Assembly (NCBI GenBank): GCA_947591605.1
Contig: CANQDF010000017.1
Span: 1 to 48,737 of the forward strand
Source of the DNA: an uncultured Clostridia bacterium
GTDB lineage: Bacteria; Bacillota; Clostridia; Lachnospirales; CAG-274
Length of the DNA stretch: 48,737 nucleotides
Direction: 5' to 3'
Shown piece by piece: positions 42,397-48,737 of this stretch; the stretch's first letter is position 1; each line of letters begins with the position of its first letter. The notes under the pieces were generated by a model that was not told the origin of the DNA, searched no databases, and was given only the letters and a program-made list of their open reading frames with translations. The position numbers and the translations under genes were made by a program.

Positions 42397-43695
42397 TTAT
42401 ACCTCCCCAAATAAAGGCAGCGGTTCTGCCTCCCTGTCGGATATGGTTATTGCCTTACTTATTATGTCCGATGCGGCGGTACATTTTTCGCTATCCGCTG
42501 CAAATACCTCCGCAATAATATCCCCAACAGCTATATGTTCGCCCAAAGTAGTGTGCATTATTATGCCTGCGGAAAGGTCAAGCCGTGTATCTTTTACAAG
42601 ACGTCCCGCACCCAGTGCAACGCTTGCCCTGCCTATATCCGTGGTGTTTATCTCGGTTATGCAGCCGCTTTTTTCCGCCTTGATACAAAGGCTGCACTTT
42701 GGCTGTGGAAAGAGCGAATAATCCTCGCACACATTTGGGTCGCCGCCCTGTGCGTTTATCATTTCCTCAAATTTTTCAAGCCCTTTGCCGTTTTCTATGT
42801 TTTTGTCAAGCAGATACAGTGCCGTATCCCTGTCGTTTGCTATGCCGCCGAGTACAAGCATATGCGCCGCAAGCTCCAGAGCCACTCTTTTAAGTCTGCC
42901 GTCCTTTTTACCCTTTAATATCTCTATTGCCTCTATGACCTCAAGACTGTTGCCTATATTATCGCCTAGCGGTCTGTCCATTGGCGTTATCACGGCTGTA
43001 GTTTTTTTGCCTGCCGATAAGCCTATGTTTACCATTGTACGGGCAAGCGCCTGTGCATCCTCCAAGGTTTTCATAAAAGCACCGCTGCCGTATTTTACAT
43101 CCAGCACTATGGCATCAGAGCCTGCCGCAAGCTTTTTGCTCATTATGCTTGCAGCTATCAGAGGTATGCTCTCTACGGTACCCGTAACGTCGCGCAGTGC
43201 ATATAAATATTTATCTGCGGGAGCAAGATCCTCCGTCTGTCCCATAACGGCTATACCTATGTTGTTTACCTGTTCTGCCGCACGGGTTATGCCAAGAGCT
43301 GTATTAAAGCCGGGTATCGATTCCAGCTTGTCTATTGTGCCGCCTGTATGCCCCAGACCTCTGCCCGACATTTTTATTACCTTAAGACCTAAGGAAGCGG
43401 TGAGGGGTGCCAGTATCAGTGTTGTTGTATCGGCAACGCCGCCCGTGCTGTGCTTATCCACCTTTATACCGTCTATATCGGATAGATCGAGCACCCTGCC
43501 CGAATGAGCCATAGCCATGGTAAGGTCGGCGGTTTCCCTGTAATTTAAGGATTTTATACATATTGCCATAAGCATGGCGGATATTTGATAATCGGGCAGT
43601 GATCGCTCGGTAACGCCCTTTATAAAAAAATCTATTTCTTCGGACGAAAGCTCGCCGCCGTTCCTCTTTTTAATTATAAGATCGGTAAAATTCAT
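42397..43695 (-). CDS. pdp: Pyrimidine-nucleoside phosphorylase
   Basis: 432 residues, family of thymidine/pyrimidine phosphorylases. [20 protein letters not shown] (about 80-99) is the family signature with the phosphate loop, and [23 protein letters not shown] (about 109-131) is a further conserved block. It cleaves uridine or thymidine with phosphate, passing sugar-1-phosphate to DeoB. First gene of the pair; AAGGAGG before ATG. Confidence 0.95.
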   Translation of the reverse strand: MNFTDLIIKKRNGGELSSEEIDFFIKGVTERSLPDYQISAMLMAICIKSLNYRETADLTMAMAHSGRVLDLSDIDGIKVDKHSTGGVADTTTLILAPLTASLGLKVIKMSGRGLGHTGGTIDKLESIPGFNTALGITRAAEQVNNIGIAVMGQTEDLAPADKYLYALRDVTGTVESIPLIAASIMSKKLAAGSDAIVLDVKYGSGAFMKTLEDAQALARTMVNIGLSAGKKTTAVITPMDRPLGDNIGNSLEVIEAIEILKGKKDGRLKRVALELAAHMLVLGGIANDRDTALYLLDKNIENGKGLEKFEEMINAQGGDPNVCEDYSLFPQPKCSLCIKAEKSGCITEINTTDIGRASVALGAGRLVKDTRLDLSAGIIMHTTLGEHIAVGDIIAEVFAADSEKCTAASDIISKAITISDREAEPLPLFGEV

Positions 43696-43724
43696 AATGC
43701 CGCCTCCTTAATTGACTATAACGG

Positions 43725-43758
43725 GTTTAAGCACCGACGATATGATCGGTGCTTAAAC
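43725..43758 (-). other. 13-base inverted repeat between the SLH gene and pdp
   Basis: GTTTAAGCACCGA (43725-43737) and TCGGTGCTTAAAC (43746-43758) form a perfect stem with an 8-base loop. Neither side has a T run, so it is not a canonical terminator; it may be a factor-dependent terminator, an RNA-stability element or an operator for pdp-deoB. Confidence 0.6.
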
Positions 43759-43768
43759 TGTTGATATA

Positions 43769-45793
43769 TTATTGCTCGGCTGTAAGCATGTTGTAGAGTG
43801 CGACAGCCGCCTCTGCTCTTGTTACGGGTTTATCGCCGTTAAAGCTGTTTGTGTTGTCGCCGTTCATTGCGCCAAGTTCGGTGGCTATGGCAACGGCAGG
43901 CACATACTCCTCTTTTATGACGTCGCTGTAACCGACAGGCGCAAACAGTGCGGGATGGTCCTTGAGCTTGTCAAGACCGTAGTAGGACATTATGTATTGC
44001 GCAAGCTCATAGCGTGTGACCTCTTTGCTGCCGTCGTTTTCGGTATCTTCGGAGCTATCGATGTAATATGGCATGTATTTATATCCGCCGTAGAATGTTT
44101 TAAGCTCGTCTGCCGTTATGGGCTGATCGGGACGGAAAAGAGTGTCGTTGAGCTTGCAGCCGTTGTTGTAGAGCGCTGTTACATATTTCTCCGACCAATG
44201 ACCGTATACATCGCTTATGCCTGCCACCTCGGTATCCTTGACGGGTTTGCCGCTGTAGTCAAGCTGTACAGCCGATGAGCTGTCCATGTATCCGCTTTTG
44301 TCAAAGTGATATAAAAGTGTTACGCCGTAGTCCTGACCTACGCTGTATGCAAGGTCAAAATTAAATACCTTTGCAAGCGCCTCTATAGCCTTGTCGTCCG
44401 TAAGCACACCCGAAGGCTTGGGGAATACTATCTTGTTGTCAAAGTTGTTGTTGAAGTTTGTTATTTCGCCGTCTTCGTTGATAGTGAAGTTTATCTGCTG
44501 ATTGTTGCACAGATAGCCGTTTTCAATGCGAGGATAGCTTATATATGAGTAGCTGCTGTATTTGTCGCCGGTATAAACGGCTGTATCCACCTTTTTGCTT
44601 TCGGCAGGCGCTATCTTATTAAGAAGTTCCGATGTTATCTCCTTTGCCTTGCTTTCCGAAACAGGCATACTCTTTGTATCGGGTTTTTCGGAATATATGC
44701 CGAATGACTTTACGGCGCCTGTTTTTGCGTTGAGCAGAGCGCTTGCATTGTCAGCGGTTATGCGTATAAAGTATTCCTCGGTATAGGTGTCCTTTGTTAT
44801 GGATGAGCTTTTAAAATCAATGTTTTTTGCGATAGGGAAATAACCTTTTATTATCTCCTGCGCACGCTCCGCACTTATAACATCCGCCGCATCGTCTATT
44901 GCAGCAAGCTCCTCTGCGGTGTAATTTCGGGCTCCTGAGCCTGCACCGTCCGCATCAAAGGCGGCAGATGTTTCCTCTGCCATTTTCTTTGCGTTTACCT
45001 CGTTAAAGTAGTTGTTTACCACGGTTTCTTTGCCCGAAAAAGCATTTATGCCCTTTGATATGTCTGAAACGATAAAAGCAAGAAAAGCCGATTTTGTTAT
45101 CTTTTTTTCGGTATAATCCGTGCTTATTATGTACCTAGGCTCCGGTGCGCTGTCCGAATATAATGCTTTCATAGCGGCATTTATGCCGACGGTACCCTCC
45201 GCTGACGGATATTTGAGCGAAAGAAATTCCTTGCCGATGCCGTCAAAGCTCATTATCTTGCCCGTATCGGGGTCAACGCTGACAGAAGCGCTGCCGTTTG
45301 TAACGGGTATATCGTTGATATAAAGCCTGTAGCTGTATCTGTGCGTATAGCGGCTCATACCGCTGTCCTCAAGCTTAAATGACGTGGCGCCTTCTGCGTA
45401 TACTCTTTTCATAAAAGTATCGGCAGCCTTTTTTGTACTGTCCGAACCGAGCTTTGCAAGACCCTTTTTATCCACCTTGCCGTTATCGTATTCGTGATAG
45501 GACAAAAGGCAGCCGTCCTTATCGAGGGCGACATCCGTGCTGCCGTCATTGTTTGACCAGCTTACGGAAGTAACCATACCGCCGTATTCGCCTTGTCGTA
45601 TGTTATAATCCACCTGCTTGCGCTCTTCCGGTACGGTTATGTACTGTTTTGCAGCCGCTATGGCATCCGCAAGCGCCTTATCGCTCGATACCGATGCCGC
45701 CGTATCCGTTTTGACGCTGCTCTGAGCATATGTGCCCAAACCCGAGGAAAGAGCAATGACCGCCGCAGCAAGCATAGCTATGTATTTTTTCAT
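43769..45793 (-). CDS. Secreted YcdB/YcdC-repeat protein with C-terminal SLH domains
   Basis: 674 residues. Signal peptide with cleavage likely after A23 (TYA-Q). Two YcdB/YcdC-type (PepSY-like) regions: about 45-210 (SVDPDTGKIMSFDGIG) and about 300-480 (LLNAKTGAVKSFGIYS, ending NFTINEDGEITNFN). SLH-type modules follow: about 525-565 (DVYGHWSEKYVTALYNNGC), a divergent one at about 565-625, and about 630-674 (NSFNGDKPVTRAEAAVALYNML). SLH domains bind pyruvylated wall polymers, so the protein sits on the cell wall. Function of the YcdB part is unknown; protease-inhibitor-like PepSY folds are the nearest guess. Single gene with GGGAGG before ATG. Confidence 0.9.
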   Translation of the reverse strand: MKKYIAMLAAAVIALSSGLGTYAQSSVKTDTAASVSSDKALADAIAAAKQYITVPEERKQVDYNIRQGEYGGMVTSVSWSNNDGSTDVALDKDGCLLSYHEYDNGKVDKKGLAKLGSDSTKKAADTFMKRVYAEGATSFKLEDSGMSRYTHRYSYRLYINDIPVTNGSASVSVDPDTGKIMSFDGIGKEFLSLKYPSAEGTVGINAAMKALYSDSAPEPRYIISTDYTEKKITKSAFLAFIVSDISKGINAFSGKETVVNNYFNEVNAKKMAEETSAAFDADGAGSGARNYTAEELAAIDDAADVISAERAQEIIKGYFPIAKNIDFKSSSITKDTYTEEYFIRITADNASALLNAKTGAVKSFGIYSEKPDTKSMPVSESKAKEITSELLNKIAPAESKKVDTAVYTGDKYSSYSYISYPRIENGYLCNNQQINFTINEDGEITNFNNNFDNKIVFPKPSGVLTDDKAIEALAKVFNFDLAYSVGQDYGVTLLYHFDKSGYMDSSSAVQLDYSGKPVKDTEVAGISDVYGHWSEKYVTALYNNGCKLNDTLFRPDQPITADELKTFYGGYKYMPYYIDSSEDTENDGSKEVTRYELAQYIMSYYGLDKLKDHPALFAPVGYSDVIKEEYVPAVAIATELGAMNGDNTNSFNGDKPVTRAEAAVALYNMLTAEQ

Positions 45794-45871
45794 AGTAATG
45801 ACCTCCCTTGTAAAAATAAATGCCGTTTATTTTTACAGACGTAAAAAAACAAATAAAGTTCCGCAAAAAAA

Positions 45872-46672
45872 TTAAAACTTTATTTTTGCCCCTGCTTTTA
45901 TTACAAACGGTTCTCCGTCATATGTCACAGTCAGGTCAATGGCGGTGGGGTTATAAACCATGGTGAGGTCAACGGAAAAACGCAGCTGCTTAAGTGCGTT
46001 CATATAATCGACAAATTCGATATTTGTAGTGTACCATATATCATCTCTGCCGCCTGTCATTTTGCAGAACTGCTCCATCATATCCCAGTTGTTGTCCTTG
46101 TCAAATTCATTTGCATGTCCCCATACATACATAAGGTGAGGACGGTTTTTATGGGGCATATCAATAAACTTTTGCCCAAGCTCCAAAAGGTTTTGTTTAT
46201 GGTGGCAGGTGCCCTTCCAGCGCATAAAGTCCTCGGGTATCTTAAAATCGCCCGTGGTTTCCACAACGCGGCAGTATTCAATGCCGCATGCCTTTAAAAT
46301 TGCTATTGTATCGTCGTTGTAAAGTCCGTTTGGGTATGACATACCCCTTACGGGATAGCCTGCAAGCGCCTCAAGCTTTTCCCTGTCCTTTATAACCTCG
46401 GATATAACAAGCTCACGGGGGACAATACCCAAAGAGCGATGGGTGTAGCCGTGTGCGGAGATCTCATGCCCCTTATAAAGCTCGGATACCTCATCGGAGG
46501 CTATCCTGTCAAGCCTGTCGTTGTCAAGGTACCCGGCATTAATGTGAAAGGTAGCTTTTATGCCGTATCTGTTAAAAATATCCACAAGACGCCTGTCGGG
46601 GGTTTTGCCGTCATCATAACTCATTGTAAGGGCTTTGCGTGCGCCGCCCGGAAATCTGTCCAAAGCAATCAT
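45872..46672 (-). CDS. Polysaccharide deacetylase (NodB-like, CE4)
   Basis: 266 residues from ATG 46672, supported by GAGGAGG 7 bases upstream; the frame could extend to 46747 but without a site. NodB motif 1 is MSYDDG (D20, D21), motif 2 is HGYTH (H74, H78) and motif 3 is MSYPNG, giving the metal triad D-H-H. A C-terminal tail after about 215 is beta-rich. No signal peptide, so a cytoplasmic or unusual secreted role on N- or O-acetylated sugars; the substrate is unknown. Divergent from ispD. Confidence 0.88.
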   Translation of the reverse strand: MIALDRFPGGARKALTMSYDDGKTPDRRLVDIFNRYGIKATFHINAGYLDNDRLDRIASDEVSELYKGHEISAHGYTHRSLGIVPRELVISEVIKDREKLEALAGYPVRGMSYPNGLYNDDTIAILKACGIEYCRVVETTGDFKIPEDFMRWKGTCHHKQNLLELGQKFIDMPHKNRPHLMYVWGHANEFDKDNNWDMMEQFCKMTGGRDDIWYTTNIEFVDYMNALKQLRFSVDLTMVYNPTAIDLTVTYDGEPFVIKAGAKIKF

Positions 46673-46789
46673 TATAAATACCTCCTCATAATTTGCATTA
46701 AATTTATTATACAATATTCGTGGTAATATATCAATAAAAGGTAGCATTTTAATTGCAAAAATGTTATTATATTAAAGAGGTGATGTATT

Positions 46790-47461
46790 ATGAAGGTTTG
46801 TGCATTGATCATGGCAGGCGGCAGCGGCAGGCGCATGGGCGGCGGCACAAAAAAGCAATACCTGAAAATAGGCGGCAGGGAAATTTTAAGGGTCACAGCG
46901 GAGGTTTTTGAAAGCTCCCCCCTTATAGACGAGATAATAATTGTGGCGGGCAGTGACGATGCGGACAATGTAAAAAGGCTGCTTTGCGGTATGGATAAGA
47001 TAAAAAAGGTGGTTTGCGGCGGCAGTGAAAGGCAGTACTCGGTACATAACGGGTTAAAGGCTGCCGAGGGCTGTGATATAGTGCTTATACACGACGGTGT
47101 AAGACCCTTTGTGACTGAGGGGGAAATAGCCGCATGTATAGACGAGGCAAAAAGGGGCGGCGCCTGTGTGCTTGGCGTGCCCGTAAAGGACACCATAAAG
47201 CTTTGTGACGAAAACGGCATTGTAAAAGCTACACCCGAAAGGAGCATGCTTTGGGCGGCGCAGACGCCTCAGTGCTTTAAATACGAGCTTATACGCAGGG
47301 CGTATGACGAGGCGGAAAGGGACGGATTTCTCGGTACGGACGATGCCTCGTTAGCCGAGCGTATCGGTATTGATGTAAAAATGGTAGCAGGCAGCTATAA
47401 AAATATAAAGATAACCACTCCCGAGGATCTGGTAACAGCCGAGGCAATAATAAGAGGATAG
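46790..47461 (+). CDS. ispD: IspD, 2-C-methyl-D-erythritol 4-phosphate cytidylyltransferase
   Basis: 223 residues. The N-terminal nucleotide loop ALIMAGGSGRRMGGGTKKQYL (about 5-25), VVCGGSERQYSVHNGL, IHDGVRPFV (about 101-109) and AQTPQCF (about 161-167) are the IspD signatures. It makes CDP-ME from MEP and CTP in non-mevalonate isoprenoid synthesis. The start has AGAGGTGATG. It stands alone and is followed by tRNA-Leu; ispF is not adjacent. Confidence 0.95.
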   Translation: MKVCALIMAGGSGRRMGGGTKKQYLKIGGREILRVTAEVFESSPLIDEIIIVAGSDDADNVKRLLCGMDKIKKVVCGGSERQYSVHNGLKAAEGCDIVLIHDGVRPFVTEGEIAACIDEAKRGGACVLGVPVKDTIKLCDENGIVKATPERSMLWAAQTPQCFKYELIRRAYDEAERDGFLGTDDASLAERIGIDVKMVAGSYKNIKITTPEDLVTAEAIIRG

Positions 47462-47531
47462 CATATTATTTGTTACACGCTGCAGATATTTTATATTGCG
47501 CTTTTGCATAACGGTTTTTTTAATTTTTATC

Positions 47532-47560
47532 TTGACAATATATAATTTTTCTGTTATCAT
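47532..47560 (+). promoter_or_regulatory. Promoter of tRNA-Leu(CAG)
   Basis: TTGACA (47532-47537), 17 bases, TATCAT (47555-47560), about 27 bases upstream of the tRNA 5' end. Confidence 0.7.
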
Positions 47561-47587
47561 AATTAAGCACATCGGTGATATTGATAT

Positions 47588-47672
47588 GCGGATATGGCGG
47601 AATTGGCAGACGCGTAAGATTCAGGTTCTTATCCTCGTAAGAGTGGTGCAGGTTCAAGTCCTGTTATCCGCA
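47588..47672 (+). tRNA. tRNA-Leu (anticodon CAG)
   Basis: 85 bases. Acceptor arms GCGGATA / TATCCGC with discriminator A, class II variable arm, anticodon stem TAAGA/TCTTA with loop TTCAGGT giving CAG, T-arm GGTTCAAGTCC. CCA is not encoded. Confidence 0.96.
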
Positions 47673-47683
47673 TTAATTTGTGT

Positions 47684-47711
47684 AGCACTTTATCTTAATT
47701 GATAAAGTGTT
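47684..47711 (+). terminator. First hairpin behind tRNA-Leu(CAG)
   Basis: CACTTTATC (47686-47694) / GATAAAGTG (47701-47709), 9-base perfect stem with TTAATT loop, but followed by TCTGCG and not a T run; weak as terminator on its own. Confidence 0.5.
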
Positions 47712-47713
47712 CT

Positions 47714-47736
47714 GCGTGTCGAAAAAGTCGACACGC
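47714..47736. repeat. Perfect 9-base inverted repeat
   Basis: GCGTGTCGA / TCGACACGC around an AAAAG loop, directly between two other hairpins. Confidence 0.8.
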
Positions 47737-47737
47737 T

Positions 47738-47770
47738 TGCAGGAAATGCTTGCATTTCCTGCATTTTTTT
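47738..47770 (+). terminator. Strong intrinsic terminator
   Basis: TGCAGGAAATG (47738-47748), CTTG loop, CATTTCCTGCA (47753-47763), then seven T. Likely ends the tRNA transcript. Confidence 0.85.
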
Positions 47771-48020
47771 CACAAAGTACAAAGAGATTCGCGCCTCGCT
47801 AACGCTCGACACTCCCTCTTTTCCTCGGACGGGCAAAGCTCGTCCTGCGGATTTTAGCCTGCGGCGCTTAAATTACCTTGAAGTGTTTTTGCAAGTTTAA
47901 ATTCTTTAAAAATCATTTTTCGGATCTAATTTTAGCTTTTTTGACAGTCTGAAAGTGCTTTTTTATGTGCATAATCCTTTAATGGCATAAACGACAATTA
48001 AACAGCCCAAACAAACATTA
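47771..48020. other. Non-coding hairpin-rich stretch
   Basis: Contains a palindromic GGACGGGC-AAA-GCTCGTCC hairpin (47827-47845), a CCTCGC-TAAC-GCTCG hairpin near 47795, and a copy of GACTGTCAAAAAAG on the minus strand (47936-47949). No gene seen. It resembles the intergenic repeat clusters of gut Firmicutes, an impression that was not verified by search. Confidence 0.5.
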
Positions 48021-48036
48021 CATATGTGTAAAAAAA

Positions 48037-48045
48037 TGGTATAAT
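48037..48045 (+). promoter_or_regulatory. Extended -10 promoter of the 23-residue ORF
   Basis: TGG-TATAAT (TG at 48037-48038, TATAAT at 48040-48045). The -35 region is poor. About 50 bases upstream of an ORF with a strong ribosome-binding site. Confidence 0.5.
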
Positions 48046-48098
48046 ATAAACAATGAAGATATAAACCTAAATTTTAAATTTAAAGGGAGGTACAATAC

Positions 48099-48170
48099 AT
48101 GGCGGTTAATCAGAAACAGAGAGCGGAGGCTCTTAACAATGCAATAGTTGCGACATTCGACGATGAGTAG
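48099..48170 (+). CDS. Small ORF, 23 residues, possibly a truncated gene start
   Basis: ATG at 48099 and TAG at 48168-48170, with AAAGGGAGG at 7 bases and an extended -10 promoter, give MAVNQKQRAEALNNAIVATF plus DDE. Good expression signals on such a short frame suggest either a real peptide or the surviving 5' end of a gene cut by rearrangement. No family recognised. Confidence 0.4.
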   Translation: MAVNQKQRAEALNNAIVATFDDE

Positions 48171-48281
48171 TATTGAATGATTAACTGTAGTTACTAAATT
48201 TACAGCCTCTTCGATTTTGGTGTTCATATTTAAGTTGCCTCCTTTCAATAATAAAGAGCACAAAGAAATCTGTAGTTTGAT

Positions 48282-48461
48282 GTGCCCTTTCTTTATGTTA
48301 TTATTACAATTTTCTTTATAGAGCATTATCCTAAAATTATACTATCTTTATTTTACATACCTTGTGGTGCGGCTACAGGCATTTACTTTGGTAGTATGAT
48401 AGGTACAATGATACTCAATTTTATAGGATTATGCCCTATAAAGAAAATTGTAGTTTGTTAA
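48282..48461 (+). pseudogene. Hydrophobic peptide remnant with GxxxG-like pattern
   Basis: An open frame from 48276 to TAA 48459-48461 ends PCGAATGIYFGSMIGTMILN followed by FIGLCPIKKIVVC. No start codon with a ribosome-binding site is present (only a GTG at 48282). The glycine-rich hydrophobic pattern is loosely like class II bacteriocin peptides, but this is weak. Confidence 0.25.
48306..48451. repeat. 26-base imperfect inverted repeats enclosing 94 bases
   Basis: ACAATTTTCTTTATAG begins both arms: 48306-48331 on the plus strand and 48451-48426 on the minus strand, with 24 of 26 positions identical. Could be the ends of a small non-autonomous element. Confidence 0.6.
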
Positions 48462-48591
48462 ATGAATTGGAGAATTAAATCAATGTACAAATATCATAAG
48501 TAAGAACACAAAAAGTTGTTAAATTCAATGTGCTCTTTTTTATGTGTTTATGTAATTTAATTATCACCTCGTGATTGTGTTTTTATATTAT

Positions 48592-48642
48592 TGGGATATG
48601 AAAGAAGTTATTTAGATTTTTAATAACTTCTTTCATATCCCA
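48592..48642. repeat. 21-base perfect inverted repeat (long hairpin)
   Basis: Left arm 48592-48612 begins TGGGATATG; right arm 48622-48642 ends CATATCCCA; all 21 positions pair, loop of 9 bases. Confidence 0.9.
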
Positions 48643-48660
48643 GAGACATTAGTCTCTGGG
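48639..48660. repeat. Second hairpin overlapping the first by four bases
   Basis: CCCAGAGAC (48639-48647), ATTA loop, GTCTCTGGG (48652-48660). It shares CCCA (48639-48642) with the right arm of the 21-base hairpin. Confidence 0.85.
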
Positions 48661-48670
48661 TCAGACTGTC

Positions 48671-48700
48671 AAAAAAGTTCAGGAGTACTGGGCTTTTTTA
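48671..48700 (+). terminator. Terminator-like A-tract/T-tract hairpin
   Basis: AAAAAAG, TCAG, GAGTA, CTG, GG, CTTTTTT. It starts within a copy of the GACTGTCAAAAAAG motif also found upstream of the HIT gene. Confidence 0.55.
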
Positions 48701-48708
48701 CATATATA

Positions 48709-48731
48709 TGGTATAATTATATTGAGGTGAT
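48709..48731 (+). promoter_or_regulatory. Extended -10 promoter and ribosome-binding site of a gene beyond the window
   Basis: TGG-TATAAT (TATAAT at 48712-48717) followed closely by GAGGTGAT (48724-48731). The start codon is expected at or just past the right edge. The very short distance between -10 and ribosome-binding site leaves room for only a short leader, so one of the two calls may be wrong. Confidence 0.4.
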
Positions 48732-48737
48732 AATTAT

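Larger units (their letters stand above)
48018..48227 (-). pseudogene. Head-on small ORF with good ribosome-binding site, probably a broken gene start
   Basis: From ATG 48227 (AAAGGAGG, 8 bases upstream) the frame gives MNTKIEEAVNLVTTVNHS, then runs antisense through the 23-residue plus-strand ORF and its promoter, ending at 48018 (69 residues). Only the first ~18 residues look natural; the remainder is antisense to plausible expression signals, so a rearrangement junction near 48171 is likely. Confidence 0.35.

Noticed and set aside
43725..43758. Intrinsic terminator behind the SLH gene
   Set aside because: The stem is perfect but no T run follows on either strand.

Overview
The window looks like a chromosome segment from a low-to-moderate-GC member of the Clostridia (Bacillota). 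Reasons: strong AGGAGG ribosome-binding sites, sigma-A-type promoters with 17-base spacers, U-tailed intrinsic terminators, and a gene set (mcsA-mcsB-clpC, Rex, FtsK/SpoIIIE, SLH protein, fhs-folD, rubredoxin-fused glutamate-synthase-like protein) typical of anaerobic Gram-positives. A gut or plant-fibre lineage is plausible (PL26/YetA-like protein, SLH wall protein), but no species can be named from sequence alone.

Layout. 1-73 is the probable end of an IS3-family element. 230-6501 holds a CPBP protease, a small hypothetical protein, a flavoprotein, a YetA-like polysaccharide-active protein, a Ca2+/cation antiporter, a 38-residue membrane peptide and an anchored hypothetical protein. 6565-8512 (minus) has the rubredoxin/FMN protein and a HIT protein. 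8824-13054 is the mcsA-mcsB-clpC protein-quality-control operon, with no ctsR and a CIRCE-like operator on its promoter. 13168-18455 is the most unusual part: a three-gene unit of a zinc-ribbon/TIR/helical-repeat membrane protein, a zinc-ribbon/SPFH protein and a four-helix membrane protein. A tRNA-Leu(CAA) follows. 18589-28674 carries two L,D-transpeptidases, an ArsC/Spx-like protein, YfcE, Rex, a secreted RCC1-like protein, a polar amino-acid ABC importer and a MATE exporter. 28749-32285 is a one-carbon folate operon (fhs, a lipoprotein, folD). Then come ftsK, purK-purE with an XRE regulator, a pyridoxamine-oxidase-like protein, a solitary MmeI-like restriction-modification enzyme, pdp-deoB, a YcdB/SLH protein, a polysaccharide deacetylase, ispD and tRNA-Leu(CAG).

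The last kilobase (47673-48737) has no ordinary gene. It is packed with hairpins, repeated motifs, tiny colliding ORFs, a 26-base inverted repeat and the promoter of a gene beyond the edge.

Best candidate for an undescribed system: the TIR-SPFH-membrane operon at 13299-18411. A TIR domain keeping the glutamate position used by TIR NADases is tied by operon structure to an SPFH scaffold and a small membrane protein. An AT-rich block crosses the boundary between the first two genes, as if a segment had been exchanged. A defence or membrane-stress role is inference only.
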